This document shows, one piece after another, positions 1-7,900 of a DNA stretch of 64,000 nucleotides (the first letter of the stretch is position 1; every line of letters begins with the position of its first letter). Under the pieces are notes generated by a model. That model was given only the letters and a program-made list of their open reading frames with translations. It did no database searches and was not told the origin of the DNA. The position numbers and the translations under genes were made by a program. Origin of the DNA: Pseudomonadales bacterium (lineage in GTDB: Bacteria > Pseudomonadota > Gammaproteobacteria > Pseudomonadales > Halieaceae); assembly GCA_024234855.1 (NCBI GenBank), contig JACKNN010000005.1, positions 1 to 64,000 on the forward strand. The letters are read 5' to 3'.

Positions 1-1
1 A

Positions 2-439
2 CTGGCGATCGACTCCTGGCGTTGGGACTGCGTGCCTTATTTTATCCGCACTGGCAAGCAGCTGCCGCTCACAGCGACGGAAGTGATGGTGACACTCAAG
101 CGCCCGCCGATGACCCACCTGGCTGCCGGCGCCGGCAACCACTTTCGGCTGCGCCTGGGTCCCGAGGTCACACTCGCGCTGGGCGCAATGGTCAAGAAAC
201 CCGGCGAGGCCATGGTAGGCGAGCCCACGGAACTGTCTCTGGTGAATCACCCGGTGGGCGATGAAATGAGTGCGTATGAACGACTGCTGGGCGATGCCAT
301 GGCAGGTGACGCCACCCTCTTTGCGCGGCAGGACGCGGTGGAGAGTGCCTGGACAGTGGTCGATGGCATAGTCGGCGATGTGACGCCCGCCCACAGCTAC
401 GATGCGGGCATTGGGGACCGCCTGAAGCCGACCTTTTGA
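2..439 (+). CDS. zwf: Glucose-6-phosphate 1-dehydrogenase, C-terminal part (5' end outside window)
   Basis: The frame is open from base 2 and ends at TGA 437-439, giving the last 145 residues. It begins with AIDSWRWDCVPYFIRTGK, the conserved G6PD stretch in the C-terminal domain, and continues with TEVMVTLKRPP, a mid-domain segment LSLVNHPVGDEMSAYERLL, and the terminal AWTVVDGI region. The enzyme oxidises glucose-6-phosphate to 6-phosphogluconolactone with NAD(P)+ at the entry of the pentose phosphate and Entner-Doudoroff routes. The catalytic His and the Rossmann domain lie upstream of the window. The gene converges on the tRNA operon that follows. Identity is clear; only completeness is unknown. 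Confidence 0.93.
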   Translation: MAIDSWRWDCVPYFIRTGKQLPLTATEVMVTLKRPPMTHLAAGAGNHFRLRLGPEVTLALGAMVKKPGEAMVGEPTELSLVNHPVGDEMSAYERLLGDAMAGDATLFARQDAVESAWTVVDGIVGDVTPAHSYDAGIGDRLKPTF

Positions 440-513
440 CCGCGGATGTCGGCGGCTGGCTGCAACCCACGGAGGCGACGTAAAAGTGCTTGTCGTCGCT
501 ATCGGGGACTTGG

Positions 514-590
514 TGGGGTGGCCGACGGGTCTCGAACCCGCCACCTCCGGAGTCACAATCCAGTGCTCTACCTGATGAGCTACGGCCACC
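514..590 (-). tRNA. tRNA-His (anticodon GTG)
   Basis: The minus strand reads GGTGGCCGTAGCTC at the 5' end and closes with GGTTCGAGACC (T arm), CGGCCAC, discriminator C and an encoded CCA. The anticodon arm is CTGGA-TTGTGAC-TCCGG, so the anticodon is GTG (His). The extra 5' G (base 590) opposite discriminator C (517) is the G-1 identity element of tRNA-His. It lies 54 nt downstream of tRNA-Pro and very likely shares its transcript. Confidence 0.97.
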
Positions 591-644
591 ATCGCAAGGT
601 GCTGAAACCGGGATCCGCCACCTTCCCATGTGTGACGTGGAAAG

Positions 645-721
645 TGGTCGGGGTAGAGAGATTCGAACTCCCGACATCCTGCTCCCAAAGCAGGCGCGCT
701 ACCAGACTGCGCTATACCCCG
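645..721 (-). tRNA. tRNA-Pro (anticodon TGG)
   Basis: The minus strand reads CGGGGTATAGCGCAG at the 5' end, anticodon arm CCTGC-TTTGGGA-GCAGG (anticodon TGG, Pro), T arm GGGAGTTCGAATCTC, acceptor TACCCCG, discriminator A and an encoded CCA (647-645). The length is 77 nt. It is the first gene of a two-tRNA operon with tRNA-His, preceded by a strong promoter at 771-799. Confidence 0.97.
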
Positions 722-770
722 TTCGTTGCATGACCGGCGCAGGCGCCAGCCCCCGTTTTCAGGAGGGCGC

Positions 771-799
771 ATCATACTCACAGGGGCCGCGAGCGTCAA
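771..799 (-). promoter_or_regulatory. Promoter of the tRNA-Pro/tRNA-His operon
   Basis: On the minus strand TTGACG (799-794) is followed after exactly 17 nt by TATGAT (776-771). The -10 box is followed at once by GCGCCC, a GC-rich discriminator typical of stringently controlled stable-RNA promoters. The predicted start is about 43 nt upstream of the mature tRNA-Pro 5' end. Confidence 0.75.
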
Positions 800-925
800 C
801 GCCACCGGCGGGATATTACCCGTGTTCCGGCCGCGTAAGCCTTCCACTGCACGGCGGGCTCATGGGACAATTGCGCCCGGCCTCTCCGGCCCATTCCACG
901 CAACCAGCAGAAGGATTCCCCCAAA

Positions 926-1771
926 ATGCCCGCACTCGTACTGGATGGCAAAGCCCTCGCAGCCCAAACCGAAGCCAACCTGCAGCAACGCGTGGAGCGC
1001 CTGAAGCATAAATCCGGCGGCAAGACCCCCATCCTGGCCACCATCCTGGTGGGGGACGACCCGGCCTCGGCGACCTACGTGAAAATGAAGGGCAATGCCT
1101 GCCGCAGGGTGGGCATGGATTCGCTGGCGGTGGAACTGCCCACGGCCACGACCACCGCACAACTGCTGGCCAAAATCGGGGAATTGAATGCCAACCCGGA
1201 CGTCCACGGTATCCTGCTGCAGCACCCGGTGCCGCCGCAGATCGATGAGCGCGCCTGCTTTGACGCCATCGCCCTCGACAAGGATGTAGACGGCGTCACC
1301 TGCCTGGGCTTCGGCCGCATGGCCATGGGTGAGCAGGCCTACGGCTGTGCCACGCCCCAGGGCATTATGCGCATGCTGGAGCACTACCAGATCGAGATCG
1401 AGGGCAGGCACGCCGTGGTCGTGGGCCGCAGCCCCATCCTGGGCAAGCCCATGGCGATGATGCTGCTGCAGAAGAATGCCACCGTGACGATCTGCCACTC
1501 GCGCACCAAAAACCTGCCCGCCATTGTGGCGCAGGCAGATATCCTGGTGGGCGCGGTGGGCAAGCCCGAGTTCATCAGGGCGGACTGGGTCAAGGACGGC
1601 GCGGTGGTGGTGGATGCCGGCTACCATCCGGGTGGAGTGGGCGATATCGAATTGTCGGCCCTGGTCGACAGGGCCAGCGCCTATACCCCGGTGCCGGGCG
1701 GCGTCGGCCCGATGACGATCAATACACTGATTGTCCAGAGCGTGGAGTCAGCCGAAAAGAGCCTGGGCTAA
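926..1771 (+). CDS. folD: Bifunctional methylene-THF dehydrogenase / methenyl-THF cyclohydrolase FolD
   Basis: The 281-aa protein has the length expected of FolD. It interconverts 5,10-methylene-, 5,10-methenyl- and 10-formyl-tetrahydrofolate with NADP in the cytosol, feeding purine, fMet-tRNA and thymidylate synthesis. Visible motifs are ILVGDDPASATYVKMKGNAC (YxxxK active-site lysine), HGILLQHPVPPQID, the KDVDG loop, the NADP-binding GRSPILGKPMAMMLL, ADILVGAVGKPEF and the C-terminal PVPGGVGPMTI signature. The start ATG has AAGGA 10 nt upstream (911-915). The gene is convergent with cysS; the same neighbourhood of folD, tRNAs, cysS and glnS is seen in pseudomonads. LLQHPVP replaces the enterobacterial GILVQLPLP form, a common variant. 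Confidence 0.97.
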   Translation: MPALVLDGKALAAQTEANLQQRVERLKHKSGGKTPILATILVGDDPASATYVKMKGNACRRVGMDSLAVELPTATTTAQLLAKIGELNANPDVHGILLQHPVPPQIDERACFDAIALDKDVDGVTCLGFGRMAMGEQAYGCATPQGIMRMLEHYQIEIEGRHAVVVGRSPILGKPMAMMLLQKNATVTICHSRTKNLPAIVAQADILVGAVGKPEFIRADWVKDGAVVVDAGYHPGGVGDIELSALVDRASAYTPVPGGVGPMTINTLIVQSVESAEKSLG

Positions 1772-1802
1772 CCTGAGCCACCCGCCTTGCAGCGGCGCGA
1801 CC

Positions 1803-1825
1803 TGAGCGGGCGCGCTGACCGCTCA
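1803..1825. terminator. Possible hairpin between convergent folD and cysS
   Basis: TGAGCGG (1803-1809) pairs with CCGCTCA (1819-1825) across a 9-nt loop. It lies in the 51-bp gap between the two convergent genes and includes the cysS stop codon. There is no T tract on either side, so intrinsic termination is uncertain. Confidence 0.3.
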
Positions 1826-3199
1826 CTCCCGGCGCCACTGGGTTCCCGCCCGGGAGTCCTCCAGGACGACGCCCTGGGCCAGTAATTCCTGCCGGATCTC
1901 ATCGGCGCGGGCATAGTTCTTCGCCAGTTTGGCCTGCGTCCGTTCCTCGACCAGCGCCTCTATGGCATCGGCGGAGATCGCGCCCGCTGCCACACCGCCC
2001 TGCAGCCAGGCCTGGGGGTCCTGCTGCAGGATACCCAGCAGGTCCCCCGCCGCCAGAATCCTCGCTTTGAGTACCGGCCGTTCGCCCGCGGAGGCCTTGT
2101 GCAACTGCCTGGCCATGGCGTGTACCTCGGCGATCGCCACCGGGGTGTTGAGATCGTCGTTGAGGGCCTGGTAAAAGGCCTCCCCGGCCAGCGGGACGTC
2201 CACATCGAGCTCGATGTCCTGTACCTCGCGCAGCGTGCTGTAGAGGCTGCCCAGGGTCGATTCCGCCTGTTCCAGCAGTTCCGCCGAAAAGTTCATCGGT
2301 GAGCGGTAATGCGCCGACAGCAGGGCAAAGCGCAGCACCTCGCCCCGGTAGTGCTGTAACAGATCCCGCACGGTACGGAAATTGCCGAGCGACTTGGACA
2401 TCTTCTCGCCGTCGATATCGAGGAAGGCGTTGTGCATCCAGTAGCGCACGTAATCGCCGCCGTGGGCACAGCGGCTCTGGGCGATTTCGTTCTCGTGGTG
2501 GGGGAAGATCAGGTCGCGGCCGCCGCCGTGAATATCGATGGTCTCGCCCAGGTGGGCGCGAATCATAGCCGAGCACTCCAGATGCCAACCCGGCCGGCCA
2601 CGCCCCCAGGGACTGTCCCAGCCCGGCTCATCGGCCGCCGCCGGTTTCCACAGCACGAAATCACCCGGATGGCGCTTGTAGTCCGCGACCTCCACCCTTG
2701 CCCCGGCCAGCATATCGTCAAGCGAGCGCCGCGACAGCTTGCCGTAATCCGCCATGGATTCCACCGCGAACAGCACATGGCCCGCGGATTCATAGGCGTG
2801 GCCCTTGTCAATGAGCGTGGCGGTCAGCGCCAGCATGGCCTCGATATTGTGCGTCGCATGGGGCTCCAGGGTCGGGGCCAGGGCGTTCAGCTGCGCCATG
2901 TCCTCGCGGTACTTGGCGGTGAACTCGTCCGTCACCGACTCGATACTGCGCTGCCCCTCCCTGGCCGCCGCGATGATCTTGTCGTCGATGTCGGTGATAT
3001 TGCGGGCGTAGGTGACGGTGTCGAAATGGGTCTGCAACAGGCGAAACAGTGTGTCGAACACCACCACCGGCCGGGCATTGCCGATATGGGCCAGGTTATA
3101 CACGGTGGGTCCGCACACGTACATGGTCACCGTGTCGGGCACCAGCGGCTCAAACAACTCCTTTTTACCGCTCAGGGTGTTGTACAGCTGCAGGCTCAC
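1823..3199 (-). CDS. cysS: Cysteinyl-tRNA synthetase
   Basis: This 458-aa class I synthetase charges tRNA-Cys. MYVCGPTVYNLAHIGNARP holds the first zinc cysteine (C29) and the HIGH-type motif HIGN (38-41). Later come HLECSAM (second Cys ligand), FPHHENEIAQ (His and Glu zinc ligands) and KMSKSLGNF (KMSKS loop). The C-terminal DALR-type helical region is present. The ATG overlaps the glnS stop by 4 nt (ATGA at 3196-3199), so the two synthetase genes are translationally coupled and share the glnS promoter at 4908-4935. Confidence 0.97.
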   Translation of the reverse strand: MSLQLYNTLSGKKELFEPLVPDTVTMYVCGPTVYNLAHIGNARPVVVFDTLFRLLQTHFDTVTYARNITDIDDKIIAAAREGQRSIESVTDEFTAKYREDMAQLNALAPTLEPHATHNIEAMLALTATLIDKGHAYESAGHVLFAVESMADYGKLSRRSLDDMLAGARVEVADYKRHPGDFVLWKPAAADEPGWDSPWGRGRPGWHLECSAMIRAHLGETIDIHGGGRDLIFPHHENEIAQSRCAHGGDYVRYWMHNAFLDIDGEKMSKSLGNFRTVRDLLQHYRGEVLRFALLSAHYRSPMNFSAELLEQAESTLGSLYSTLREVQDIELDVDVPLAGEAFYQALNDDLNTPVAIAEVHAMARQLHKASAGERPVLKARILAAGDLLGILQQDPQAWLQGGVAAGAISADAIEALVEERTQAKLAKNYARADEIRQELLAQGVVLEDSRAGTQWRRE

Positions 3200-4872
3200 T
3201 CCCCGGCCCCCCCCTGCTCCGACCAGCTGTCGCGCAGGCCTATGGTGCGGTTGAACACCGGCGCCTGCTCGGTGTGGTCATAGCGGTCCGCCACGAAATA
3301 ACCCTCGCGCTCAAACTGGAAGCCCTGCTCGGGCGTGGCCTGCGCCAGCGACGGTTCGATCCAGGCACGCTCGACAACCCGCAGCGACTCGGGGTTGATA
3401 TGCGCCATGAAGTCGCGGTCGCCCTTGTCGGGGGCCTCGTGGTTGAACAGGCGATCGTACAGCCGCACCGTGGCCTGCCTGCCCCGGGATGCGGACACCC
3501 ACTGGATAACACCCTTGGGCTTGATACCGTCAGCCGGATCGTTGCCGAGGGTGTCGGCAATGACGCGGGCATGGACCTCCACCACATTGCCGGCGTCGTC
3601 TTTCACCGCCTCGAGGGCCTCTATCACATAGGCATTGCGCAGCCGCACCCGCTTGCCCAGCACCAGGCGCTTGTATTTCTTGTTGGCCTCCTCGCGAAAA
3701 TCGTCCGCATCGATGTACAGCTCCCGGGAAAACGGCAGCACACGCTCACCCAACTCGGGCCGATTCGGGTGACAGGCGGCCGACAGTGCCTCGACTTTGC
3801 TGTCGGGGTAGTCTACCAGGACAACCTTCAGCGGGTTTAACACACACATGGCCCGCGGGGCGTTTTCGTTGAGGTCTTCCCGGATGGCGAACTCCAGCAT
3901 GGCCACGTCCACCACACCGTCGCTGCGGGTGGTGCCGATCATCTGGCAGAACTTGCGGATCGCCCCCGGGGTATACCCGCGCCGGCGCATGCCCGCCACC
4001 GTGGGCATCCTGGGGTCATCCCAGCCATCGACCACGCCGTCATCCACCAGCTGTTTGAGCTTGCGTTTGCTGGTGACGGTAAAACTGGGATTGAGCCGGC
4101 CGAACTCGTACTGGCGCGGCCTGGCCGGCACCGGCAGGTGCTCGATAAACCAGTCGTACAGGGGCCGGTGATCCTCAAACTCCAGGGTGCAGATGGAGTG
4201 GGTGACACCCTCTATCGCATCTTCCTGGCCGTGGGCGAAATCGTAGGTCGGGTAAATCACCCAGCTGTCACCGGTCTGGTGGTGCGGCACCTTGCGAATC
4301 CGGTAGAGGATGGGATCGCGCATATTCATATTGGGCGAGGCCATGTCGATCTTTGCCCGCAGCACCTTTTCGCCCTCGGCGTACTGCCCCGCTTTCATTC
4401 GCGCCAGCAAATCGAGATTTTCCTGCACCGGGCGCTCACGGTACGGGCTGTTCCTGCCCGGCTGGGTGAGCGTGCCGCGGTATTCGCGCGCCTGTTCGGC
4501 GTTGAGGTCACAAACGTAGGCATCGCCGCGCTCCACGAGGTACACGGCCCAGTCGAACAGCTGCTGGAAATAGGCGGAGGCGAAGCGCACTTCCCCGTCC
4601 CAGGTAAATCCGAGCCAGCGCACGTCCGCCTGGATCGAATCGATGTACTCCTGGCTCTCCTTTTCCGGGTTGGTGTCGTCAAAGCGCAGGTTGCAGCGGC
4701 CGCCAAAGGTCTCGGCCAGGCCGAAGTTCACACAGATGGACTTGGCGTGGCCGATATGGAGATAGCCGTTGGGCTCCGGGGGAAACCGGGTGACCACACT
4801 GCTGACCCTGCCCGCGGCGAGGTCCTCGGCGATGATGGTCTCGAGAAAATTACTGGCGGACGTTTTTTCCAT
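3196..4872 (-). CDS. glnS: Glutaminyl-tRNA synthetase
   Basis: The 558-aa class I synthetase charges tRNA-Gln directly, so this organism need not use only the GatCAB route for Gln-tRNA. Motifs are TRFPPEPNGYLHIGHAKS (HIGH at 39-42), NLRFDDTNPEKE, GWDDPRMPTVAGMRRRGY and IREDLNENAPRAM, followed by the two-barrel anticodon-binding domain. The second signature, VMSKRKL in E. coli, reads VTSKRKL here, with Thr for Met, so the Lys essential for adenylate stabilisation is kept. It is first in the glnS-cysS operon and is preceded by a clear promoter. Start ATG 4872. Confidence 0.97.
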   Translation of the reverse strand: MEKTSASNFLETIIAEDLAAGRVSSVVTRFPPEPNGYLHIGHAKSICVNFGLAETFGGRCNLRFDDTNPEKESQEYIDSIQADVRWLGFTWDGEVRFASAYFQQLFDWAVYLVERGDAYVCDLNAEQAREYRGTLTQPGRNSPYRERPVQENLDLLARMKAGQYAEGEKVLRAKIDMASPNMNMRDPILYRIRKVPHHQTGDSWVIYPTYDFAHGQEDAIEGVTHSICTLEFEDHRPLYDWFIEHLPVPARPRQYEFGRLNPSFTVTSKRKLKQLVDDGVVDGWDDPRMPTVAGMRRRGYTPGAIRKFCQMIGTTRSDGVVDVAMLEFAIREDLNENAPRAMCVLNPLKVVLVDYPDSKVEALSAACHPNRPELGERVLPFSRELYIDADDFREEANKKYKRLVLGKRVRLRNAYVIEALEAVKDDAGNVVEVHARVIADTLGNDPADGIKPKGVIQWVSASRGRQATVRLYDRLFNHEAPDKGDRDFMAHINPESLRVVERAWIEPSLAQATPEQGFQFEREGYFVADRYDHTEQAPVFNRTIGLRDSWSEQGGAGE

Positions 4873-4907
4873 AAAGGTGTCATAACTACGGCATAAAAAG
4901 GCCGCGT

Positions 4908-4935
4908 ATTATACACATAAGGGTGCGCCCACCAA
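4908..4935 (-). promoter_or_regulatory. Promoter of glnS-cysS
   Basis: On the minus strand TTGGTG (4935-4930), a 16-nt spacer and TATAAT (4913-4908) lie 36 nt upstream of the glnS ATG. The -10 box is a perfect consensus hexamer. Confidence 0.75.
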
Positions 4936-4954
4936 CCAGGTGTTGCTTGTTCAA

Positions 4955-4980
4955 CGGCTGCCGACCGCATTGGGCAGCCG
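4955..4980 (-). terminator. Hairpin downstream of the giant repeat-protein gene
   Basis: A perfect 8-bp stem, CGGCTGCC (4955-4962) with GGCAGCCG (4973-4980), loop 10 nt, lies 10 nt after the stop codon of the 4990-10623 gene. On the minus strand it is followed by TTGAACAAG rather than a T run, so it may act as a weak or Rho-assisted terminator separating that gene from the glnS promoter. Confidence 0.45.
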
Positions 4981-4989
4981 GCGTTCGAG

Positions 4990-7900
4990 TCACGCTGCCA
5001 GGCCCGCGCGACGCCGGTACAGGACAAGCAGCGCGGTAGCCAGGGTAAGTACCATGAGCAAGGCCAGCGCCCAGCGCGGTGTAACAGGTATCGCCTGCGC
5101 CCGGTAAGTCCCGGTTGGCTGGGCCTGGCAGGTGGGGGTTGCCTGCGGATAAACGACCCCCGCCTCGGCATCGGAATTGATGGACACCCGCAAAATCATG
5201 TCGGGCACACGGTCATCAGGTACCTGTAACCACTCCCCGCCGACAACCTCCCAACCCGGCCAGGCCACGCCGTTACCGGCACCATCGACTGCCGCGCCCG
5301 GCCACAGCAGGCTGCCGGTAACGGGCTGATCCGTCAGCACCTGGACGATCCGGCCCGCTGTAGTGAGCCAGGTCACCGTGACCCGTGGCGCCGATACGCC
5401 GGCGAATGCCTCAAAAGTGCTGACATCATAACTCGCGTAGGGTAAATCGTTGCGGCAGCTGCCATCGGCCTGCACGTTGAGCGTTCCCGCGACCAGTATC
5501 TCGGCAAAATTGTAGGCAGTGGCGGCATCCCCCGGCGCCAGCGCAATACCACTTATCACGTCATTCACCCCGGTATTGCCGCCATTGCTGCCAGCGCTTT
5601 CCATGCCGTCGGTCCAGCCCGGTGGCTGGGATTCGCGGACGGTATAGCTGCCGGGGGGCAGGCCGCTGAAGCTGTAGCTGCCACCTGCTGCAGTGATTGT
5701 CGACAGTGACACCGGTCCCGTCAGCTGCACAGGTACACCGGCGATACCGCTGTCGCCAGCGTCGAATATGCCGTTGTTGTTGCGGTCGTAGTAAACATTG
5801 CCCGCCAGGGTCGCCGGCAATACTTCGGAAAAATTATTGTCCGGCGATCCGCTGACTTCATCCGCGTTGCCATTGTCGCTCAGTACAATACCCAGAATCT
5901 GGCTGCTGGGATTGCCGCCGGGGGGATTCGAGGCAGTGCCCGGCGTGCCGCCGCTGCCGTTATAGGATGCGATGCTCCCCGCAGTGACCACGCTGTTAAG
6001 CGTACCCGCAGGCTGACCTGGCTGGCACACCGAATAGGTGCCCGCCGCCAGGTCTGCGAACAGGTAGTTGCCCTGGCCATCCGTCTGCAACACCACCGGA
6101 TTGGGATCGTTACAGGCGGCAGCGCGGTGCAACTGAACAGTATTGCCCGGGATGGTTGTGGACTGGCCGCCGATATAAAGCCCGTCGGGAACGGCCTGAT
6201 TATCGAGGAATACCTTGCCCGCGATATACCCCCGGGTACTCACCACCAACCCCGCCGTGGCCGGTGTTTCGCTCGGACCGAAATTGGTTTGCATCGCGCC
6301 CACCGGGATGTTGTTGTCATAGCTGCCGGGGGTGGGCGCTGTCACATCCACGGTCACCACACAGCCGCCGGGCGGTATAACGGTGCCGCTGTTCAACTGG
6401 ACTGTGGTGGCACCGGGCGCTGCGCTCACGATGGTACCCACGCCTCCCGGACAGGTAGTGGCGACATTGTTGGGATCTGCCACCGTCATCTGGGCGGGGA
6501 ATGCGGGCAGGTTGTCTACCAGCGGCGCGCTGAGCACCATGTCGAGTTCGTTGTCATTGCCGATGATCAGGCTCAGCACCGACGCAACCGCCGGCGCCAC
6601 GACGGGTGGCGCGAAGTCCTTTGCCACGGTGCCCGGCTCACTGATGATGACCTGGGCCTGGGTGGGCAGCAGATTGGTGATATTTTCGAAGCTGCTCACC
6701 GCCTCGCCCGGGATCTCGTTGGTGTAGATGCCGGGTAGATTGCTCGCCACGTCGACCTGCACGGTACAAATACCGCCCGCACTGCCCGCAGCAGCCAGCG
6801 TGGCGCCGGTCAACTCGAGCTGGCGCGCGTAGGGCGCCGCCACCACTGCCGCATCCGGGCAGTCTGTCAGCAGGTTGGGCGCGCCCGCTATGAATAACCC
6901 GTCCGGCAGCGCGTCCCTGAACGCAACCCGGGTCACCGGAATCTCGTTGGGGTTTTCCAGGCGAATGGTCATCGTCGCGACGACGCCGGGGCGGCGACTG
7001 GCCGTGCCGGTGGTGAAACCGACCGGATCGCCCGGGTCCAGGGTCCGGCCGTCGATCGCCTTGTTCAGGATCAGCCGTTGCCGCACTTCCAGCGTGGCAT
7101 CCGCCGACGGGTGGGTGGCGGGGCTGCCATTGACCAGCAGGGAGTTGGCGCCGATGGTGTTGAGATAGGCATCTTCATCGGCAGCGACCACATTGACTTC
7201 AAGATAGCAGCTGGCGGCCTGCCCGCCGACAGCCGGCCCGAGGTTGCCACCGGTGAGCGTCACACTACCGGCAGCCGGGACCACGTTGACGCTGCCGCCG
7301 CAGTTGGAAAAAGGCGCCGGCACCGCCGCCGAAACCAGCCCGGGCGGGTAGTTATCGGTGATGGAAAAGTTGGTCAGGCTGCCTTCGAGGGCATTAAAAA
7401 AAGTGACACGCAGCCGCGCCGGTTCGTTCGGGCTGACCACCGCCGGAGTGAATTGTTTACTGATGCCCAGGCTGCTAGTGGTGCTCAGAGTGGACTGGGC
7501 AAATGTAGTGGAATTGGTCGCGCCCTGGGCGGAGCTGATACTGCCCAGGGGTATGGTATTGGTGATCGTGCCGACCCTGGTGGAGGTGACCATCACCTCG
7601 ACCCTGCACACTTCGTCAGCCGCAAGATTTACCCCGGATACCGCCATCGAAGACCCGCCGGGCGAAGCGACCACAACGCCGCCCGGGCAGTTGGTTTGCC
7701 CCCTGGGGTCAGGCGCGACGAGCATGCCATTGGCAACGCTGCCCGCCTGTCCATCTACAGTAAAGTAATCGGTTACAGACAGATTACTGACCGCCTCGGA
7801 GCCATTGGTGATACTGATTGCCAACAGGGCCGACTGGCCGGGCACGATCGCTCCCGGGATAATCGCCTTGGATATGAGCGGCACCGGCGGCTCGAGATAA

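Noticed and set aside
475..499. A 6-bp inverted repeat (GCGACG...CGTCGC) after tRNA-His and zwf
   Set aside because: It has a 13-nt loop and no T tract; too weak to call a terminator.
3848..4171. Plus-strand frames over glnS, cysS, acnB, tamB and others, some longer than 250 aa
   Set aside because: They are antisense shadows typical of GC-rich genes and match no family; the minus- or plus-strand genes named above explain the coding signal.
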